From Acanthosepion lycidas (taxonomy: Eukaryota > Mollusca > Cephalopoda > Sepiida > Sepiidae): a stretch of 64,000 nt of DNA. A program made the translations under genes and the position numbers. The notes beneath the pieces are model-generated. The model was not told the DNA's origin. It did no database searches and worked only from the letters and a program-made list of their open reading frames with translations. Positions 52,710 to 63,320 of this stretch are shown in pieces. The stretch spans positions 27,804,619 to 27,868,618 of the forward strand of contig OZ010573.1 in assembly GCA_963932145.1 (NCBI GenBank), given 5' to 3'. Numbering within the stretch: the first letter of the stretch is position 1; every line of letters starts with the position of its first letter.

Positions 52710-53062
52710 TTAATATATATATTAAATAGCTCTCTTACTTAACATTGAACACTGCTTTTTCTTACACTATAGAATATTTATATGTATTTGTACATAATCA
52801 CTGGTTTGTATACCTACATATATTTATCCATAATTATGATTTGGATGTATAACAACTTATGCAAAAACAATAAAAATCAGATCTCCACACAAACACACAC
52901 ACTTATATACATACAAAAGCAACATACCAGGACAGATGCGCGCACACACGCACACAAACATGTGTGTGTGTGTGCATTAAAACACCATTAGATATGTGTA
53001 CGTATTACTTTAAAAGTTATTTTTAGTGGATACAAATCTGTCAGATTAATAAAAAATCCCTT

Positions 53063-53108
53063 ATATATATATACACACACATATACAAATATATATGCAC
53101 ATATACAC

Positions 53109-53148
<40 letters not shown>

Positions 53149-53180
53149 ACACACACGTGTGTGTGTGTGTGTGTCTGTCG
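53063..53180. repeat. Compound AT/AC/GT microsatellite
   Basis: AT and AC runs, then a CACACACACGTGTGTGTGTG palindromic centre at about 53148-53173. The word AACACCATTA at about 52981 and its complement near 53205 frame it as a loose inverted repeat. Confidence 0.85.
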
Positions 53181-53559
53181 ATCCTAGAGTGTTGTCAGGC
53201 ACATGATGGTGTTTTAATGCTGAGAATATGATTTTTCCATATTGGTTTTTGCTATTTCTGGTCATCCATACTTTAACTGTTGAATAAGATGCTCATAAAT
53301 TTAAACAGTTCTTCATCGCATATGACAAAGAAAAAAACAAAAACATCAGTTGATTTGTTTTCTAAAGTCACAAAGTAATAGGCATAGGCATTGTATAAGT
53401 ACCTGAATTCAAACTATTGAAGAGCGTCTCTTCTTGCCTGTAAAATTGTGTGTGTGTATGTGCGTGTTTGCGATTGGCAAAGTTTTTAAGTAATGAGAAA
53501 TAACAATAGTAATTGTAATAACACAATATATGCACTACACTGCACTTTTGTATGTAAAT

Positions 53560-53826
53560 GTGGGTGTCAAGTGGCGGAGGAGGAGGAGAAGTAAGGATGG
53601 TGAGGAGGGCAGCGTTTGCTGTTGGAAGATGATGGGTGGACAAGATGGCAGCGGAAACAGTCAAGTTTGATACATGGAAGATGATATTGCAAGCTTGGGT
53701 CTTAATTGAGCTTTTCAGCCTTGACATTATTTCCAGCTTACAAGAACTCTTACGCCCACCCACCATCACCTACCGTAAAGGCAATTCATTTGTATTAAAT
53801 TCTTACTTTCATACTTTGTTGTAATT
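53560..53826 (+). CDS. GC-richer patch with a 62-codon ORF, weak exon candidate
   Basis: This patch is less AT-rich than its surroundings and begins with a GGA-rich run (GGCGGAGGAGGAGGAGAAGT followed by AAGG, which looks like a splice donor). The frame at 53636-53824 reads MDKMAAETVKFDTWKMILQA, then WVLIELFSLDIISSLQELLR and a short C-terminus. The start context AAGATGGCAG is acceptable. I recognise no domain. A 5' exon, a retroelement scrap or chance are all possible. Confidence 0.2.
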
Positions 53827-53904
53827 TATCACAGTGCTATGCAATACTTTTTGTTACTTTGAAAAGTCTTTTTTTGTTACTTTTATTATTTTATTTTTTT
53901 TTAA

Positions 53905-54180
53905 TCATTTCACCTAAAGCAAAGTGATAATGCCACTAAGATGCAAGTGTTACTAGGAGTGAAAACGAATAGGAAGGCTGGTCAAGAGAAAAGACAAAAA
54001 AAGAACAGATTTCAGAAAGACAGAAAACTATGATCAACATTGCATTTAAATTTTTTGAAAAATGTTGGTGGCAGAGAAGCTAAAAATCAGAAGAGATCTG
54101 CAAAAGTAAGAAAAGAAATGATTAGTACAGAACTTATGGTTGCATCTAGCTATTTCAACGATAAAATGATGATAGTTAAA
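53905..54180 (-). pseudogene. LINE A 3' end
   Basis: AATCATTTCACCTAAAGCAA at the left is the reverse of the LINE A tail. Homology continues to about 54178 and then switches strand. The C-terminal coding sequence is degraded. Confidence 0.75.
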
Positions 54181-54243
54181 TTAACGTTGGTTTACTGCAT
54201 CATGCAAGACAATTTTTCTTGCCAGACTCCATCTTGTATACAG
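54180..54243 (+). repeat. Inverted 63-bp LINE A piece
   Basis: TTGGTTTACTGCATCATGCA, AGACAATTTTTCTTGCCAGA, CTCCATCTTGTAT is LINE A in the opposite orientation to 53905-54180. A 3' piece joined to an inverted upstream piece is the pattern left by twin priming. The mariner end begins directly after it. Confidence 0.6.
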
Positions 54244-54245
54244 GG

Positions 54246-54830
54246 GTGCGATGATTAATTTTTGCCATTAAATATTTTTAATTTCTCACATGCATATTGT
54301 TTGTTTTTAACTTTGTCAATTGCATGCTATAGTAGGTCAGTTGGGCGCCATCTGTGTAAAAAAGAGCACCATGACACAATTCGCTCTGCCAGAAATTTGG
54401 AAACAGCATTCTGTACTGCTTGGCATCCAAAACTGGAAGCTCCGATACATACAGTGTTTGGGTGTCAATCTGAGGACAGTGTAGAGGATTAAGAAAGAGT
54501 TGGATAAGTCTAATGGTGATTACAAAGGTACGTCAACTCAGAAAATTCACTGATTATTCTGATGAGAAAAGAACTCCTGAATTTGTTGCTGAGGGCCTCA
54601 GACTCCACACAGAGGTCTACATCAAGAGCCTTGAGGCAGTAGTGCTGCCCTGGGTCAAGAGGGTGGCTGCTGGAAGACCCTATGTCTGGAAATAGGACTC
54701 TGCACCATGCCACACAAGCAGGAGAACACAGTCATCAGACAATTTCTGCGACCACATTACCCCTTACTTCTGGCCACCTAACTCCCCAGTCTGCAAACTC
54801 CTTGATTATTAAGTGTGGGGCTTCTAGATT
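54246..54830 (+). mobile_element. Tc1/mariner family M2, second internally deleted copy
   Basis: The left end GGGGTGCGATGATTAATTTT matches the end of the copy at 16430-17122. Frames then spell an N-terminal piece (SARNLETAFCTAWHPKL, a CQSEDSVED region), KRTPEFV, and after a jump LRLHTEVYIKSLEAVVLPWV, KRVAAGRPYVW, QDSAPCHTSRRTQ and FWPPNSPVCKLLDY. The jump removes the second HTH and first catalytic block. This is a different deletion from the other copy. It stops after VWG near 54830, where LINE A begins, so the right end is lost. Confidence 0.8.
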
Positions 54831-54831
54831 A

Positions 54832-55525
54832 TTTCACACTAATGTAGGGGACCTCACGGCTCTATCCTTTGACTCATATTGTTTGTTATCTTCACCAATG
54901 ACCAGTTCCCAACTTGGTATTTATACTAATAACACAACTATTTACTCCAATAGGTTCAACCAAATAAAACTGGAAGCTGCTCCAATCATTTGTTAACTGG
55001 GGCAAGAATTGCTTGTAAATTTTAACACCTCCAAAACAAAAGCTCTATCTTTTAATAATCATGGAGCATCATTTTTGCCCTCCACCAGCATGACTGATGT
55101 TAATCTCCAGGAGAGCAAATCATTCTACCATCTTGGTTTCAAGTTTTCTACTGACAGGAAGTGGAGTGATTATATTAAATTAATTGCTAGGTTTGTTGCT
55201 AGGAAAGTTGGTTCATTGTGTCATACCAGATAATTTTTCTCATCAGAATCCATCTTGCAGATTTATAAATATACCATTCATCCTTGTATTGAATATTGCT
55301 GCCATATCTGGTCTGGTGTTCTGATTATATCTAGAGATTCTAAGCAAAATCCAAAGAAGGATCTGTAATATTCTCAATCCTGATCTTACATCTTGACCAG
55401 TCATTTTCCCACCACAATAGAATGGCTTCCCTCTGCCTTTTATATAAATATTTTTATGTCAGTTGTTTTAATGAGCTCTCCTCCTTTGTACCTCAACCAC
55501 ATGAATTTAAGCATACTACTGTGTA
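54832..55525 (+). pseudogene. LINE A, RT block B to C-terminus
   Basis: It starts at the NVGVPQGSILG region (TNVGDLTALSFDSYC in the frame seen). It goes on through VNWGKNCL.NFNTSKTKALSF and MTDVNLQESKSFYHLGFKFS to TDRKWSDYIKLIARFVARKV. It continues with ATTCATCCTTGTATTGAATA (the HPCIEYCCHIWSG motif) and the CNILNPDL region, fading by 55525. The YADD box is degraded here (IYTNNTTIY). Confidence 0.8.
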
Positions 55526-55689
55526 GTGAGATTGATCCTCCATGGGTGTTGCACATGAAATTTGACATTAACTAAGGCAACAGGGGGGTGGGGAGTGAGG
55601 GCTATATAAAATCAAGCAAGCAATCAACCAAAATTTTTGAAAATGATGGTATAATTTAAATAGTTAAGAAATAAATTCTGCTTTTCAGA

Positions 55690-55945
55690 TAATCCCAAAG
55701 AGATAGTTGAAATTTTTGGGAAATGGGAAAGAGTGCCTAGAGAATTTAACACTCACAGGGCATGATTAAGGCAAGAGATTAGAGATGTAAACCATGAATA
55801 GCTTACTTTGTATAACTAGATGAGAGGAAAGAGTGATTTTAAATATTTAAAAGTTACTTAGAGAAATAAAAAACTGGAAGTTGGGGAGAGCCATGATTGT
55901 CCACTTCTTGAATGGATATGACATATAAAAGAATGACAAAACTTA
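55690..55945 (+). repeat. LINE C fragment
   Basis: AGAGAATTTAACACTCACAG, GGCATGATTAAGGCAAGAG and the 3' end GGAAGTTGGGGAGAGCCATG, ATATGACATATAAAAGAATG. It is diverged and non-coding. Confidence 0.6.
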
Positions 55946-55949
55946 CATG

Positions 55950-56880
55950 TAAAACATCAATTTTAAAAAGTGTGTCACCAATGCAAAATTTTGGAATACT
56001 TTGGCCTGGGTATTTTTCTAGAAAAGTAATTTGCCAATGTTTTGCTTACACACTCTGACAAACATTGTGGCATGTCAGTAATGAGGCATTTTTTTCGAGA
56101 TATCTGAAAAGAGAAAGTATAGAGATGTAGATTCATGTCTCCCTAAATGCCAAGAAATTGGTTTAGTAATTCTGCTTTCCACATTGATGTATCCGCCATT
56201 GCAACTCTTCATACAGGGATTTGTTTTTATTGGTGTTACACTTTACATCAATGACTTAAGCATCATTTATTAATAAAAAAATTGGAGATCTTAAGACTTG
56301 TGGTTTTCATTTACTTTTCTCTTTTTTTTTTTTTCATTCAAATGTGTTATGTATTAAAAATGCATTAAAATGTTTTTGCAACATTTTATAGTAATAAGGA
56401 TTTTATAGAGGCTGTATTATTTTCTTTTGCAATGTTTTTGATTGTAAAGTCTTTGCTTTTTATTGTTTTTTTTCTTCTATTTTAATGCTGATTTTTTTTC
56501 TTCAACATTTTACTTGGTTTTATTTGTATCTTTGCCTTATTGTTTGCAGATTCTGTTTATTAGTGACAGTTATTTTCATGCTATCATTCAGACTTTTCGA
56601 CAGACAAGCCAAAGTGTGTCCTAACAATTTTCACCCGAGAGGTAAAACACTTAATATTTCTCAGTGAAAACGCTAAATGCATTTTACTTTTCAGTGAGCA
56701 AATTTATAGAATTTTTTTTAGCACTCTGAACAGCTGAATACGAACAAGCATTGTCATCAGACTAGTCTGTGGGCCAAGAAACCCTACCCTAATCTCATGT
56801 CAAAATACCAGGAAGTAATACTTTTTGACCCAAAGCAATAGATAAAGATCCTACACTGTTATCCTTAATATAGGTGATCC
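55950..56880. other. T-rich sequence, nothing recognised
   Basis: Long T runs on the plus strand from about 56310 to 56530. ORF 56485-56667 is Phe/Leu-rich and of low complexity. Confidence 0.5.
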
Positions 56881-56884
56881 AATC

Positions 56885-57245
56885 CATATGTAAAACAAAG
56901 ATGTAGTTCTGAAGAAGCTTGGTGCATGTAAGCAATGAGGAAGTTTTAAGAAAAATGTGAGCAAAAAGGATAATTGTACTTAAAATCAGAAAGAGACAGT
57001 TGAAATCTGGGATACATAATGAGGAAAGAAGGACTGGAAAATTTGACACTCACAGGACATGAAAGGTAAGAGCGATGGGAAACTGCAAGTAACCTCTTTA
57101 ATGAACTTATGTAAGTAGATGGCAGAAGAAGGAGTAGGATGGAAAAGACAAACATTTCATAGTTCTACAAAAGATACGAAAGTATGGAGAGCCATAATCG
57201 ATGATGTTTTAAAGAGATATGGCACAGAGAAGAAGGGTCATGCTA
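56885..57245 (+). pseudogene. LINE C fragment, RT C-terminus and 3' end
   Basis: It contains AAGCAATGAGGAAGTTTTAA, a TACATAATGAGGAAAGAAGG block, ATTTGACACTCACAGGACAT and the 3' end GTATGGAGAGCCATAATCGA, ATGGCACAGAGAAGAAGG. Frame is lost in several places. Confidence 0.7.
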
Positions 57246-57329
57246 GTAATAACAGTAAAAAGACTTGGCAAAAACTGAAATGCCAAAGTTGACACAAGCT
57301 TACACGTGCGTAACACTGAGTAAGAAACA

Positions 57330-57870
57330 AGGTTAAAATGAAGGGCATGTGAGATGAGAATTTGCTGAATGACTTGTAATGATCAAAGAAGGATCTTCTT
57401 GGGAGTCGGTTCCACAAAGCAGTGGTTTATGGAAAGAAGCTGATCAAATAGAACTTACACCTCACCAATGGACTACAAAGGCACCGAGGGAGGTTTGCTA
57501 CAATGTATGAGGCATAGCTGATCTTAGCCGTGAATGTTAGAACTGGAGGAACTAATGAATGTAGTTTGTCTGAACACTTTCCATTGAAATAATGATAAAG
57601 CAGTGAGAGGTCTGTGATATTTCGTTTGTGGGAAAGAGGTTGTATGGTGGAAAATAATTTGTCAGCCACAAGCATGTGCAGATGCTTCTGGACTCTATCA
57701 AGACTGAAAGTTGAAGACTGTGCAGTTCCTGCCCATATATGGCAGCAATAATCCACTTTCAGACAGATCTGTCTCTTGTAAAGATAGAGGATAGCAAGAG
57801 GAGTCAGGCACTTACTGGAGTGGTACAGAGAACCAACCATTTTTTTCATCATCTTTAGTGATCGATTATA
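57330..57870 (-). pseudogene. LINE B, ORF2 C-terminal region
   Basis: The minus frame at 57427-57852 reads ILYLYKRQICLKVDYCCHIW, GTAQSS, LDRVQKHLHMLV, HKRNITDLSLLYHYFNGKCS, LVPPVLTFTAKISYASYIVA and VRCKFYLISFFP. This follows CR1/Jockey-superfamily RT C-termini motif by motif (LYKxxIxxxxxYCCHIWxG to FFPRTAxLWN). It is the longest uninterrupted LINE reading frame in the window (141 codons). It is 5' truncated before the RT core. Confidence 0.85.
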
Positions 57871-57879
57871 TGTACAAGT

Positions 57880-58370
57880 TCCACTTGAAAATTGGGTTCA
57901 ATTCAAGTCCCAAGAGGCACTCAAAGCATGGCGCTTCCTTGATGGAACACGCATTCACGATCAGTGAAAGTTCTGGGCATAAAAATGTGATCGTAAAATG
58001 ATCCTAAATGAAATACATCATAAATGTCTTTAGTGTGTTTGTTTTGAAGATAACCAGAGTTGTCTCCCTTTTGACCTACTCTACCATAAAAAAAATGGCT
58101 GAACCTCACTTATGGGTAGTAGTAAAATTGCACTGAATAAAGCTTCATTACAAACTTAAACATTTATATATTTTTATTTACAATGTGTAAAGCAGTCTTC
58201 TAACAGAGACATCAGTAAGTTTCAAATACACTGACATTATTATAACATTAACAAAACCACATCTTTAAGATGACTGTTCTTATCCCTATTTTTGTGATCA
58301 TAATATTTGAACCATTGCATTCTCTGGATTCTTTTCTATTTAAATTTCTGAAATTTGATGTTCTTACTAT
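57880..58370. other. No recognisable feature
   Basis: Unassigned AT-rich sequence between two LINE B copies in opposite orientation. Confidence 0.45.
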
Positions 58371-58379
58371 TATAGATTG

Positions 58380-58690
58380 ATTCTTTCAAAGCATAAACTT
58401 TAGTTCCACCAGTTCAGACCTTTACAACTAAGAGACATTATGCTACTTCTACAGAGTTGAATCCCTTCATTTCCTCCATATTCCAAAACTAAGGAGAAAG
58501 TTCTACTCAGACAACTTGAACTGCTCCTGTGTGGGTGTTTCCTAAAACTCTATAATCCTTACCTCTTCAAGTCATGGGTAAATCATTATCTATCCTCCTG
58601 ATCTTCATAATCTTCACATCATATCAACATTTCTTTCATCATAACAATTTTAACAGTAAACTTCTACCTTGAGTGGCTCTTGAAATATTT
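58380..58690 (+). pseudogene. LINE B fragment
   Basis: TTCCACCAGTTCAGACCTTT, CAACTAAGAGACATTATGCT, ACCTCTTCAAGTCATGGGTA, AATCATTATCTATCCTCCTG and CTACCTTGAGTGGCTCTTGA match the copies at 4735 and 29395. Coding is lost. Confidence 0.7.
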
Positions 58691-58969
58691 GCTGTATAAT
58701 ATAACACCTCTGGTGTAAATTATCCGACATCCTCAGCCTTCACTACAGACATCAAAGGGAATAGTTCCTTGGTCACACGGCTTCAATAAAATTTGACTTT
58801 GGTTTACCTAAAACTATTACTCACTGTCAAAACACCCAATTAGAACTTGTGCATAATTGCTTGCGGTTAATGAACATTAAAAATTTTATGATACAAATTA
58901 TATAACCTGTTAGACCAGGTTTTTAAACTTGAAAAACAGTTAAGTGCATAAATTAGTGGATCTGAGAGA

Positions 58970-59767
58970 GGGTTTGGTTTGGTTTGGTTTCTTTAATGGC
59001 ATATCAACTCCTTATGGGTCATTTAATTCTGAAATTTTTAATTTTCTTGAGAGCTTTGGAATTTTTTTTTTTTCAAAAATGTATTGCTAGTAATTTTTCT
59101 CTTCCTTTTTCAATAATGTATAGATGGTAATTTATTTTTACTATGAAAATGTATTGCTGCTATTGTTACTACAAAAATGTTTTTTTTTATACTTTCATAA
59201 TGTTTGACCCCAGTTTGGGGGAGGTGTCCTGGATATAATGATAAACTACATCTGGCAGCAAGGCCTTTGATTGAGAGATTTTGAGGAGCATAGAATCAAC
59301 TCTTAATTGCTGCTGTTCCCAGGTCTATCCTGACCCAGGGTGGTAGCACAGTTAACCCCCAAACTTGGGTCAAAACACTATGAAAATATAAAAATAGATT
59401 TTTATAGTAAAAATTACAGAAATACATTTTTGAAAAAAAAATATTACCAGTGATACATTTGACTGCCAACAAAAATCCCTCTTTACAAAAATACATCAAC
59501 GAAACTTGATCGACAAACTGATTTCTTACAAAGAATACGTATTCTATTCATTTTAACATATCCTAAAAATTTTGTTGGCATTAAGGTTGATATGCCAGAA
59601 AACAAAATAAACCAAACCAGTTTGGAGGTTCACTATTTAGCCATAGCTGGGACCCTAACAGGTGCTACCACCCCGGATCTGGGTAGACCTGGGAAGAACA
59701 GCAATTAAGAGGTTGTTCCACATGCCTCAAAACCTCCTAATGTAGTTTATTATCATACCTAGGACAA
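58970..59767 (-). mobile_element. Element X, copy 3, carrying a second element X
   Basis: The outer copy is flanked by GGATCTGAGAGA at 58958-58969 and 59768-59779 (12 bp, perfect). Its (CCAAA)n tail is at 58970-58992 (plus: GGTTTGGTTTGGTTTGG). The ~30-bp units, the unique part and the ATTATCATACCTAGGACAA end follow. It is interrupted from about 59225 to 59618 by another X in the opposite orientation. Confidence 0.85.
59225..59618 (+). mobile_element. Element X, copy 4, nested in copy 3
   Basis: In plus orientation: start GTCCTGGATATAATGATAAA, unique part (TTCCCAGGTCTATCCTGACC, CAGGGTGGTAGCACAGTTAA), ~30-bp units, and tail AACAAAATAAACCAAACC. The junctions CAGTTTGGGGGAGGT (left) and CAGTTTGGAGGTT (right) are an imperfect target duplication of about 11-13 bp. 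Confidence 0.8.
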
Positions 59768-59929
59768 GGATCTGAGAGACCTATAACAAGTATATTTTCA
59801 AGTATAGCGTCTTTTTATTACCATTCTGTTTGTTCGTACGTATGATCTTTATGATTTCCTCCTCAGATCAGAGTGTAGTATCAGCTTGCAGCCTTTCTGA
59901 GATCAAATCAGCTACACTTTCTGACCAAG

Positions 59930-60200
59930 AAATCTACATAATAACCATAAACAGAAAGGAATTGCGTAAAGCAAATGAAATGTGGAAGTGAAAAGAAAAA
60001 ATGGGTGTGAAGGAAGGAAAAGGTACAAGTTAAAAATGCTAGAGAAAAATGAAAAGAAAACCAGGTTAAAGGAAAAAATAAATATATATGCATATAGAGA
60101 GATGGGGGGTGAAGAGAGACAAAAAGAAAGATATAAAAAGAAAAGCTTTTTGCCTGAATAACAAGAGACAATGAATGAAAGATTGACAGGTAGGTAAAGA
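59930..60200 (+). repeat. Purine-rich tract, copy 3?
   Basis: A/G-rich on the plus strand (GTGAAAAGAAAAAATGGGTG, AAGGAAGGAAAAGG). Composition is like the repeats at 18005 and 23697, but the defined left end is absent. Minus ORFs rich in Phe/Ser/Leu are artefacts. Confidence 0.5.
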
Positions 60201-60604
60201 TAAAAATTAATAAAAAGGGTGATACATTTTAACTTTCTTTTTATGGAGTGACAGAGCAAAATGGTAATAGTGAGATTAGCTGTTGTTTGTGATTTGGTAG
60301 AGTCAGTTTATAGGGTCTGATAAGAAAAAATAGCATCTTGATAGAAAGAGAATGAAATAGAAAATATGTGCATATTCCTTATTCCATTGTAATATATGAA
60401 ACTAATCCAGGGCTGTATTGCATTTAAACAAACATAGACAGTTAACAAGATTGGAAGGGATAAGGGACAGCATAAGAAGATACAGACAATGAGTGAGAGT
60501 AGAGGCATAAGGTAGCAAATAATCTTATAAGAGTTTCCACAAGCCCTAGTTCTTCTATATGCCATATCTCTTCAGAGTGTTGGTAATCATGGCTCTTCAC
60601 AACT

Positions 60605-60965
60605 TCTAATCCTGAGAATACCTATAGACTGAACATTTGAGCAACAACAAAGTTTTAGAGAAAATTAAAAAAAAACAAGGTCACATACTTAACATCAAAA
60701 AGAGATATTTGAAATTTCTGGTAACATAATGAAGAAAGAGGACTTGGAAAATTTGACACTCACAGGACATATTGGAAGAAAAGAGGAAAAACAATGTATT
60801 CTCTATGTAATGTGCTTTGTAAATGGGTGGCTGAACAGGGTTTAGAAGATAGAGGAGAACGACAATATTGACTAAGAGCTGCAAAGGACAGGAAATTGTG
60901 GAGAGCCATGATCACTACATTATGAAGGGGCATGGCAGATAAAAGAAGAAGGTCATCATGCATAG
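60605..60965 (+). pseudogene. LINE C fragment, RT C-terminus and 3' end
   Basis: CTGAGAATACCTATAGACTG, AACATTTGAGCAACAACAAA, ATTTGACACTCACAGGACAT, CGACAATATTGACTAAGAGC and the end GGAAATTGTGGAGAGCCATG, GGGGCATGGCAGATAAAAGA. The start corresponds to the RRMLRIPWTEHVSN motif, as in the copies at 5685 and 26690. Confidence 0.75.
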
Positions 60966-60969
60966 ATTT

Positions 60970-61600
60970 CAATATAAGTTGAGAAGAGAGCATAATTTGC
61001 AGATTAGCCAAGAAATAACATTGCACAACACTGATGGAGATTTACTTAGCAAATCTCATATCAGCTTTGCTAATCCATGGCAATCTGAGATACACAAGAT
61101 ATTTTTAGGGGCCCAAACTTTTTAATCCTATTTGTCTTATATGACACATGATTTCCTGCTTTTGACTTAGTTGCTATTAGTAAATGCTGACAAACAGGTT
61201 TTGGCTGTCACCTCAAGTTCAAACCTCTAACCACTAATAATTAAGCCAAAGAAAGATTGGAAGAGACCCTTAAAGACTTTATAAAGTTAAGAAATTGACG
61301 GGACAAAGAATGCCTGAGATGAACATTGTCACTCACTCTGGGAGTTTACCATCCTTCATTCCACTGGCCACAAGGGACACATATTTCAAAATGCTAAACT
61401 TCCAAGTGTCAGGTATCAGATTTTTCAAATAGTTCTTTTTCTCTGAGCACCATAAGAAAAATGCTTGAGTTTATCATTCATTTTACATTTTGGAAATTCT
61501 CTAGAAGGCACTAAGTATAGACATGAATTCTTAGAATTTCGGTTATAGGATTCCTTGCTAAGATATTTCTTTAACACATTTTAGTGGTAAAAATTCAGAG
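60970..61600. other. No recognisable feature
   Basis: AT-rich sequence without a recognised gene or repeat. Confidence 0.5.
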
Positions 61601-61639
61601 CAATGGTACACACACACACATATATATATATATATATCT

Positions 61640-61705
61640 ATATATCCAAGTATATGATTGGTGTATATGGAATGAATTCCAATAACCAACAATTACTATT
61701 CTTAA
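61640..61705 (-). repeat. P1 repeat, tail only
   Basis: GGTGTATATGGAATGAATTC, CAATAACCAACAATTACTAT, TCTTAAA is the reverse complement of the tail of P1. The palindromic part is absent. Confidence 0.65.
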
Positions 61706-62109
61706 ATATATATCTATATATCTATATAAAGATGGTTGACTGGATTAAAGAGAATTCAGGTTGAATTCCTGTCAAGAAGCAGCTTTTCTTTAATAAGTCT
61801 TTTGATATCTTGGCAGGTACATACTAATTTAATTGTTAAATAAACATAAATGTCTATTTAAGCACGTGTACCCACTGAAAATAATATTTACAGTAATAAA
61901 AAACGGATTCAAAAATCTATTAAATGCTTAAAAATTACCTTCTTTAAATTTCAGGGCCAAAAATGTTCAAATGAGAGATGAATATTTCTAAAATAAGTGA
62001 ATTGAGCCTTACTTTGTTGTAATGGTTCCTTGTAGCCTAATAGTAAAGCATACCTGGTAACAACTGTACTGTTACAAAATCAGGAAATGAATATAGCAAC
62101 TGAATATAA

Positions 62110-62117
<8 letters not shown>

Positions 62118-62155
<38 letters not shown>
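62118..62155. repeat. (AT)n microsatellite
   Basis: AT dinucleotides directly next to the left arm of P1, as at copy 1. A second AT run (62446-62478) lies at its other side. Confidence 0.95.
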
Positions 62156-62156
62156 A

Positions 62157-62442
62157 ATTATTTATTCAAAAATTATAACATAAATATGTTATAAAATCAC
62201 AACAAAAATAGCCATTTTGTTTCAACACTTAAAACCCTTTATTCTACATTCAACACCATCACTTGATAAGACACCAGAAGTGTTGAAACAAAATGGCTAT
62301 TTTTTGTAGTGATTTTGTAACATATTTATGTTATAATTTTCGAATAAATAATTATATATACTGAACTCTGTATTGAGCACTCTTTTAAGAATAGTATTTT
62401 TTGGTTATTGGAATTTATTCCATGTACACCAATCCTATACTT

Positions 62443-62445
<3 letters not shown>
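62157..62445 (+). repeat. Palindromic repeat P1, copy 2
   Basis: It has the same arms, loop and tail as 12920-13235. The loop words ATTCTACATTCAACACCATC and the tail ATTGAGCACTCTTTTAAGAA are identical in both. The left arm lacks about 15 bp relative to copy 1. Confidence 0.85.
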
Positions 62446-62483
<38 letters not shown>

Positions 62484-62583
62484 TAAGTGAACATTGAAGT
62501 TAACACTTAGAGGCGACAGTCTGTTTCAGGCAAGATGTGATTGTCAGTCCTCCCTTATATATATATATATATGTATTTAAAAA

Positions 62584-62658
62584 AAATATGACAAACTGAC
62601 CAGAAAGGGTCTTTTTTGTGATGCATCACAAAAAAACCTTTCCAGTTTGTCATATTTT
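62584..62658. mobile_element. 75-bp hairpin
   Basis: ATATGACAAACTG.. AGAAAGGGTCTTTTTTGTGA meets TGCATCACAAAAAAACCTTT and CCAGTTTGTCATAT around the centre GATGCATC. It is almost a perfect palindrome of about 75 bp and is probably a very short MITE. Confidence 0.65.
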
Positions 62659-62699
62659 TGTAAATATTTTTTGTTGATATATAAAATTATATATTGGTA

Positions 62700-62744
62700 T
62701 ATCTCACACACACACACACACAAACATACACACCCATATATATA

Positions 62745-62780
<36 letters not shown>

Positions 62781-62782
62781 TG

Positions 62783-62820
<38 letters not shown>
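62700..62820. repeat. AC/AT/GTAT compound microsatellite
   Basis: CA repeats, AT repeats, GTAT tetranucleotide repeats and AT repeats in succession. Confidence 0.95.
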
Positions 62821-62822
<2 letters not shown>

Positions 62823-63098
62823 TGTATAATAATATAATACATGGATATGTAATTGATAGCCTTTACCTTCCACTGTAGTTTTGTTACGCAGCAGTTAAGC
62901 AGGTCTTGCTGTCCACTTGCGGAAACATGTGACAATTGATCCTCAACGATTCAAGTGAAATGGGTCAACCACATATTATATCTGTCTAAAAGTTTGCAAA
63001 ACATTTGCAGGCCTCAGGAGACACATGCATGTCCATAGGAGTTGAGTACCTATTTATTTTGCTGAGACCACATTTATTATCTGCAACGAGAGAGTCCA

Positions 63099-63099
<1 letters not shown>

Positions 63100-63133
<34 letters not shown>

Positions 63134-63320
63134 ATATTTAGGCAGCAATTTTTCATTGATGCATGTTTCATTAAATAATATTGACAAGTTTTGTCTATTT
63201 ATTTTAAGTAAGTTCCTTTCATATTGTCTTATAAGATTAATAACTTCACCATTGAAAGACGAAAGAAAATCACCATATTGATACATGTTTAAATCCAATC
63301 TAAGCTTTCAAAGATGACAA
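63100..63320. repeat. (AT)n and PLE 3'-end repeat, copy 3
   Basis: After an AT run (63100-63130) comes ATTTAGGCAGCAATTTTTCA, TTGATGCATGTTTCATTAA, as at 11677-11720. It continues with CACCATATTGATACATG, as at 21555. This is non-coding end sequence. Confidence 0.55.
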
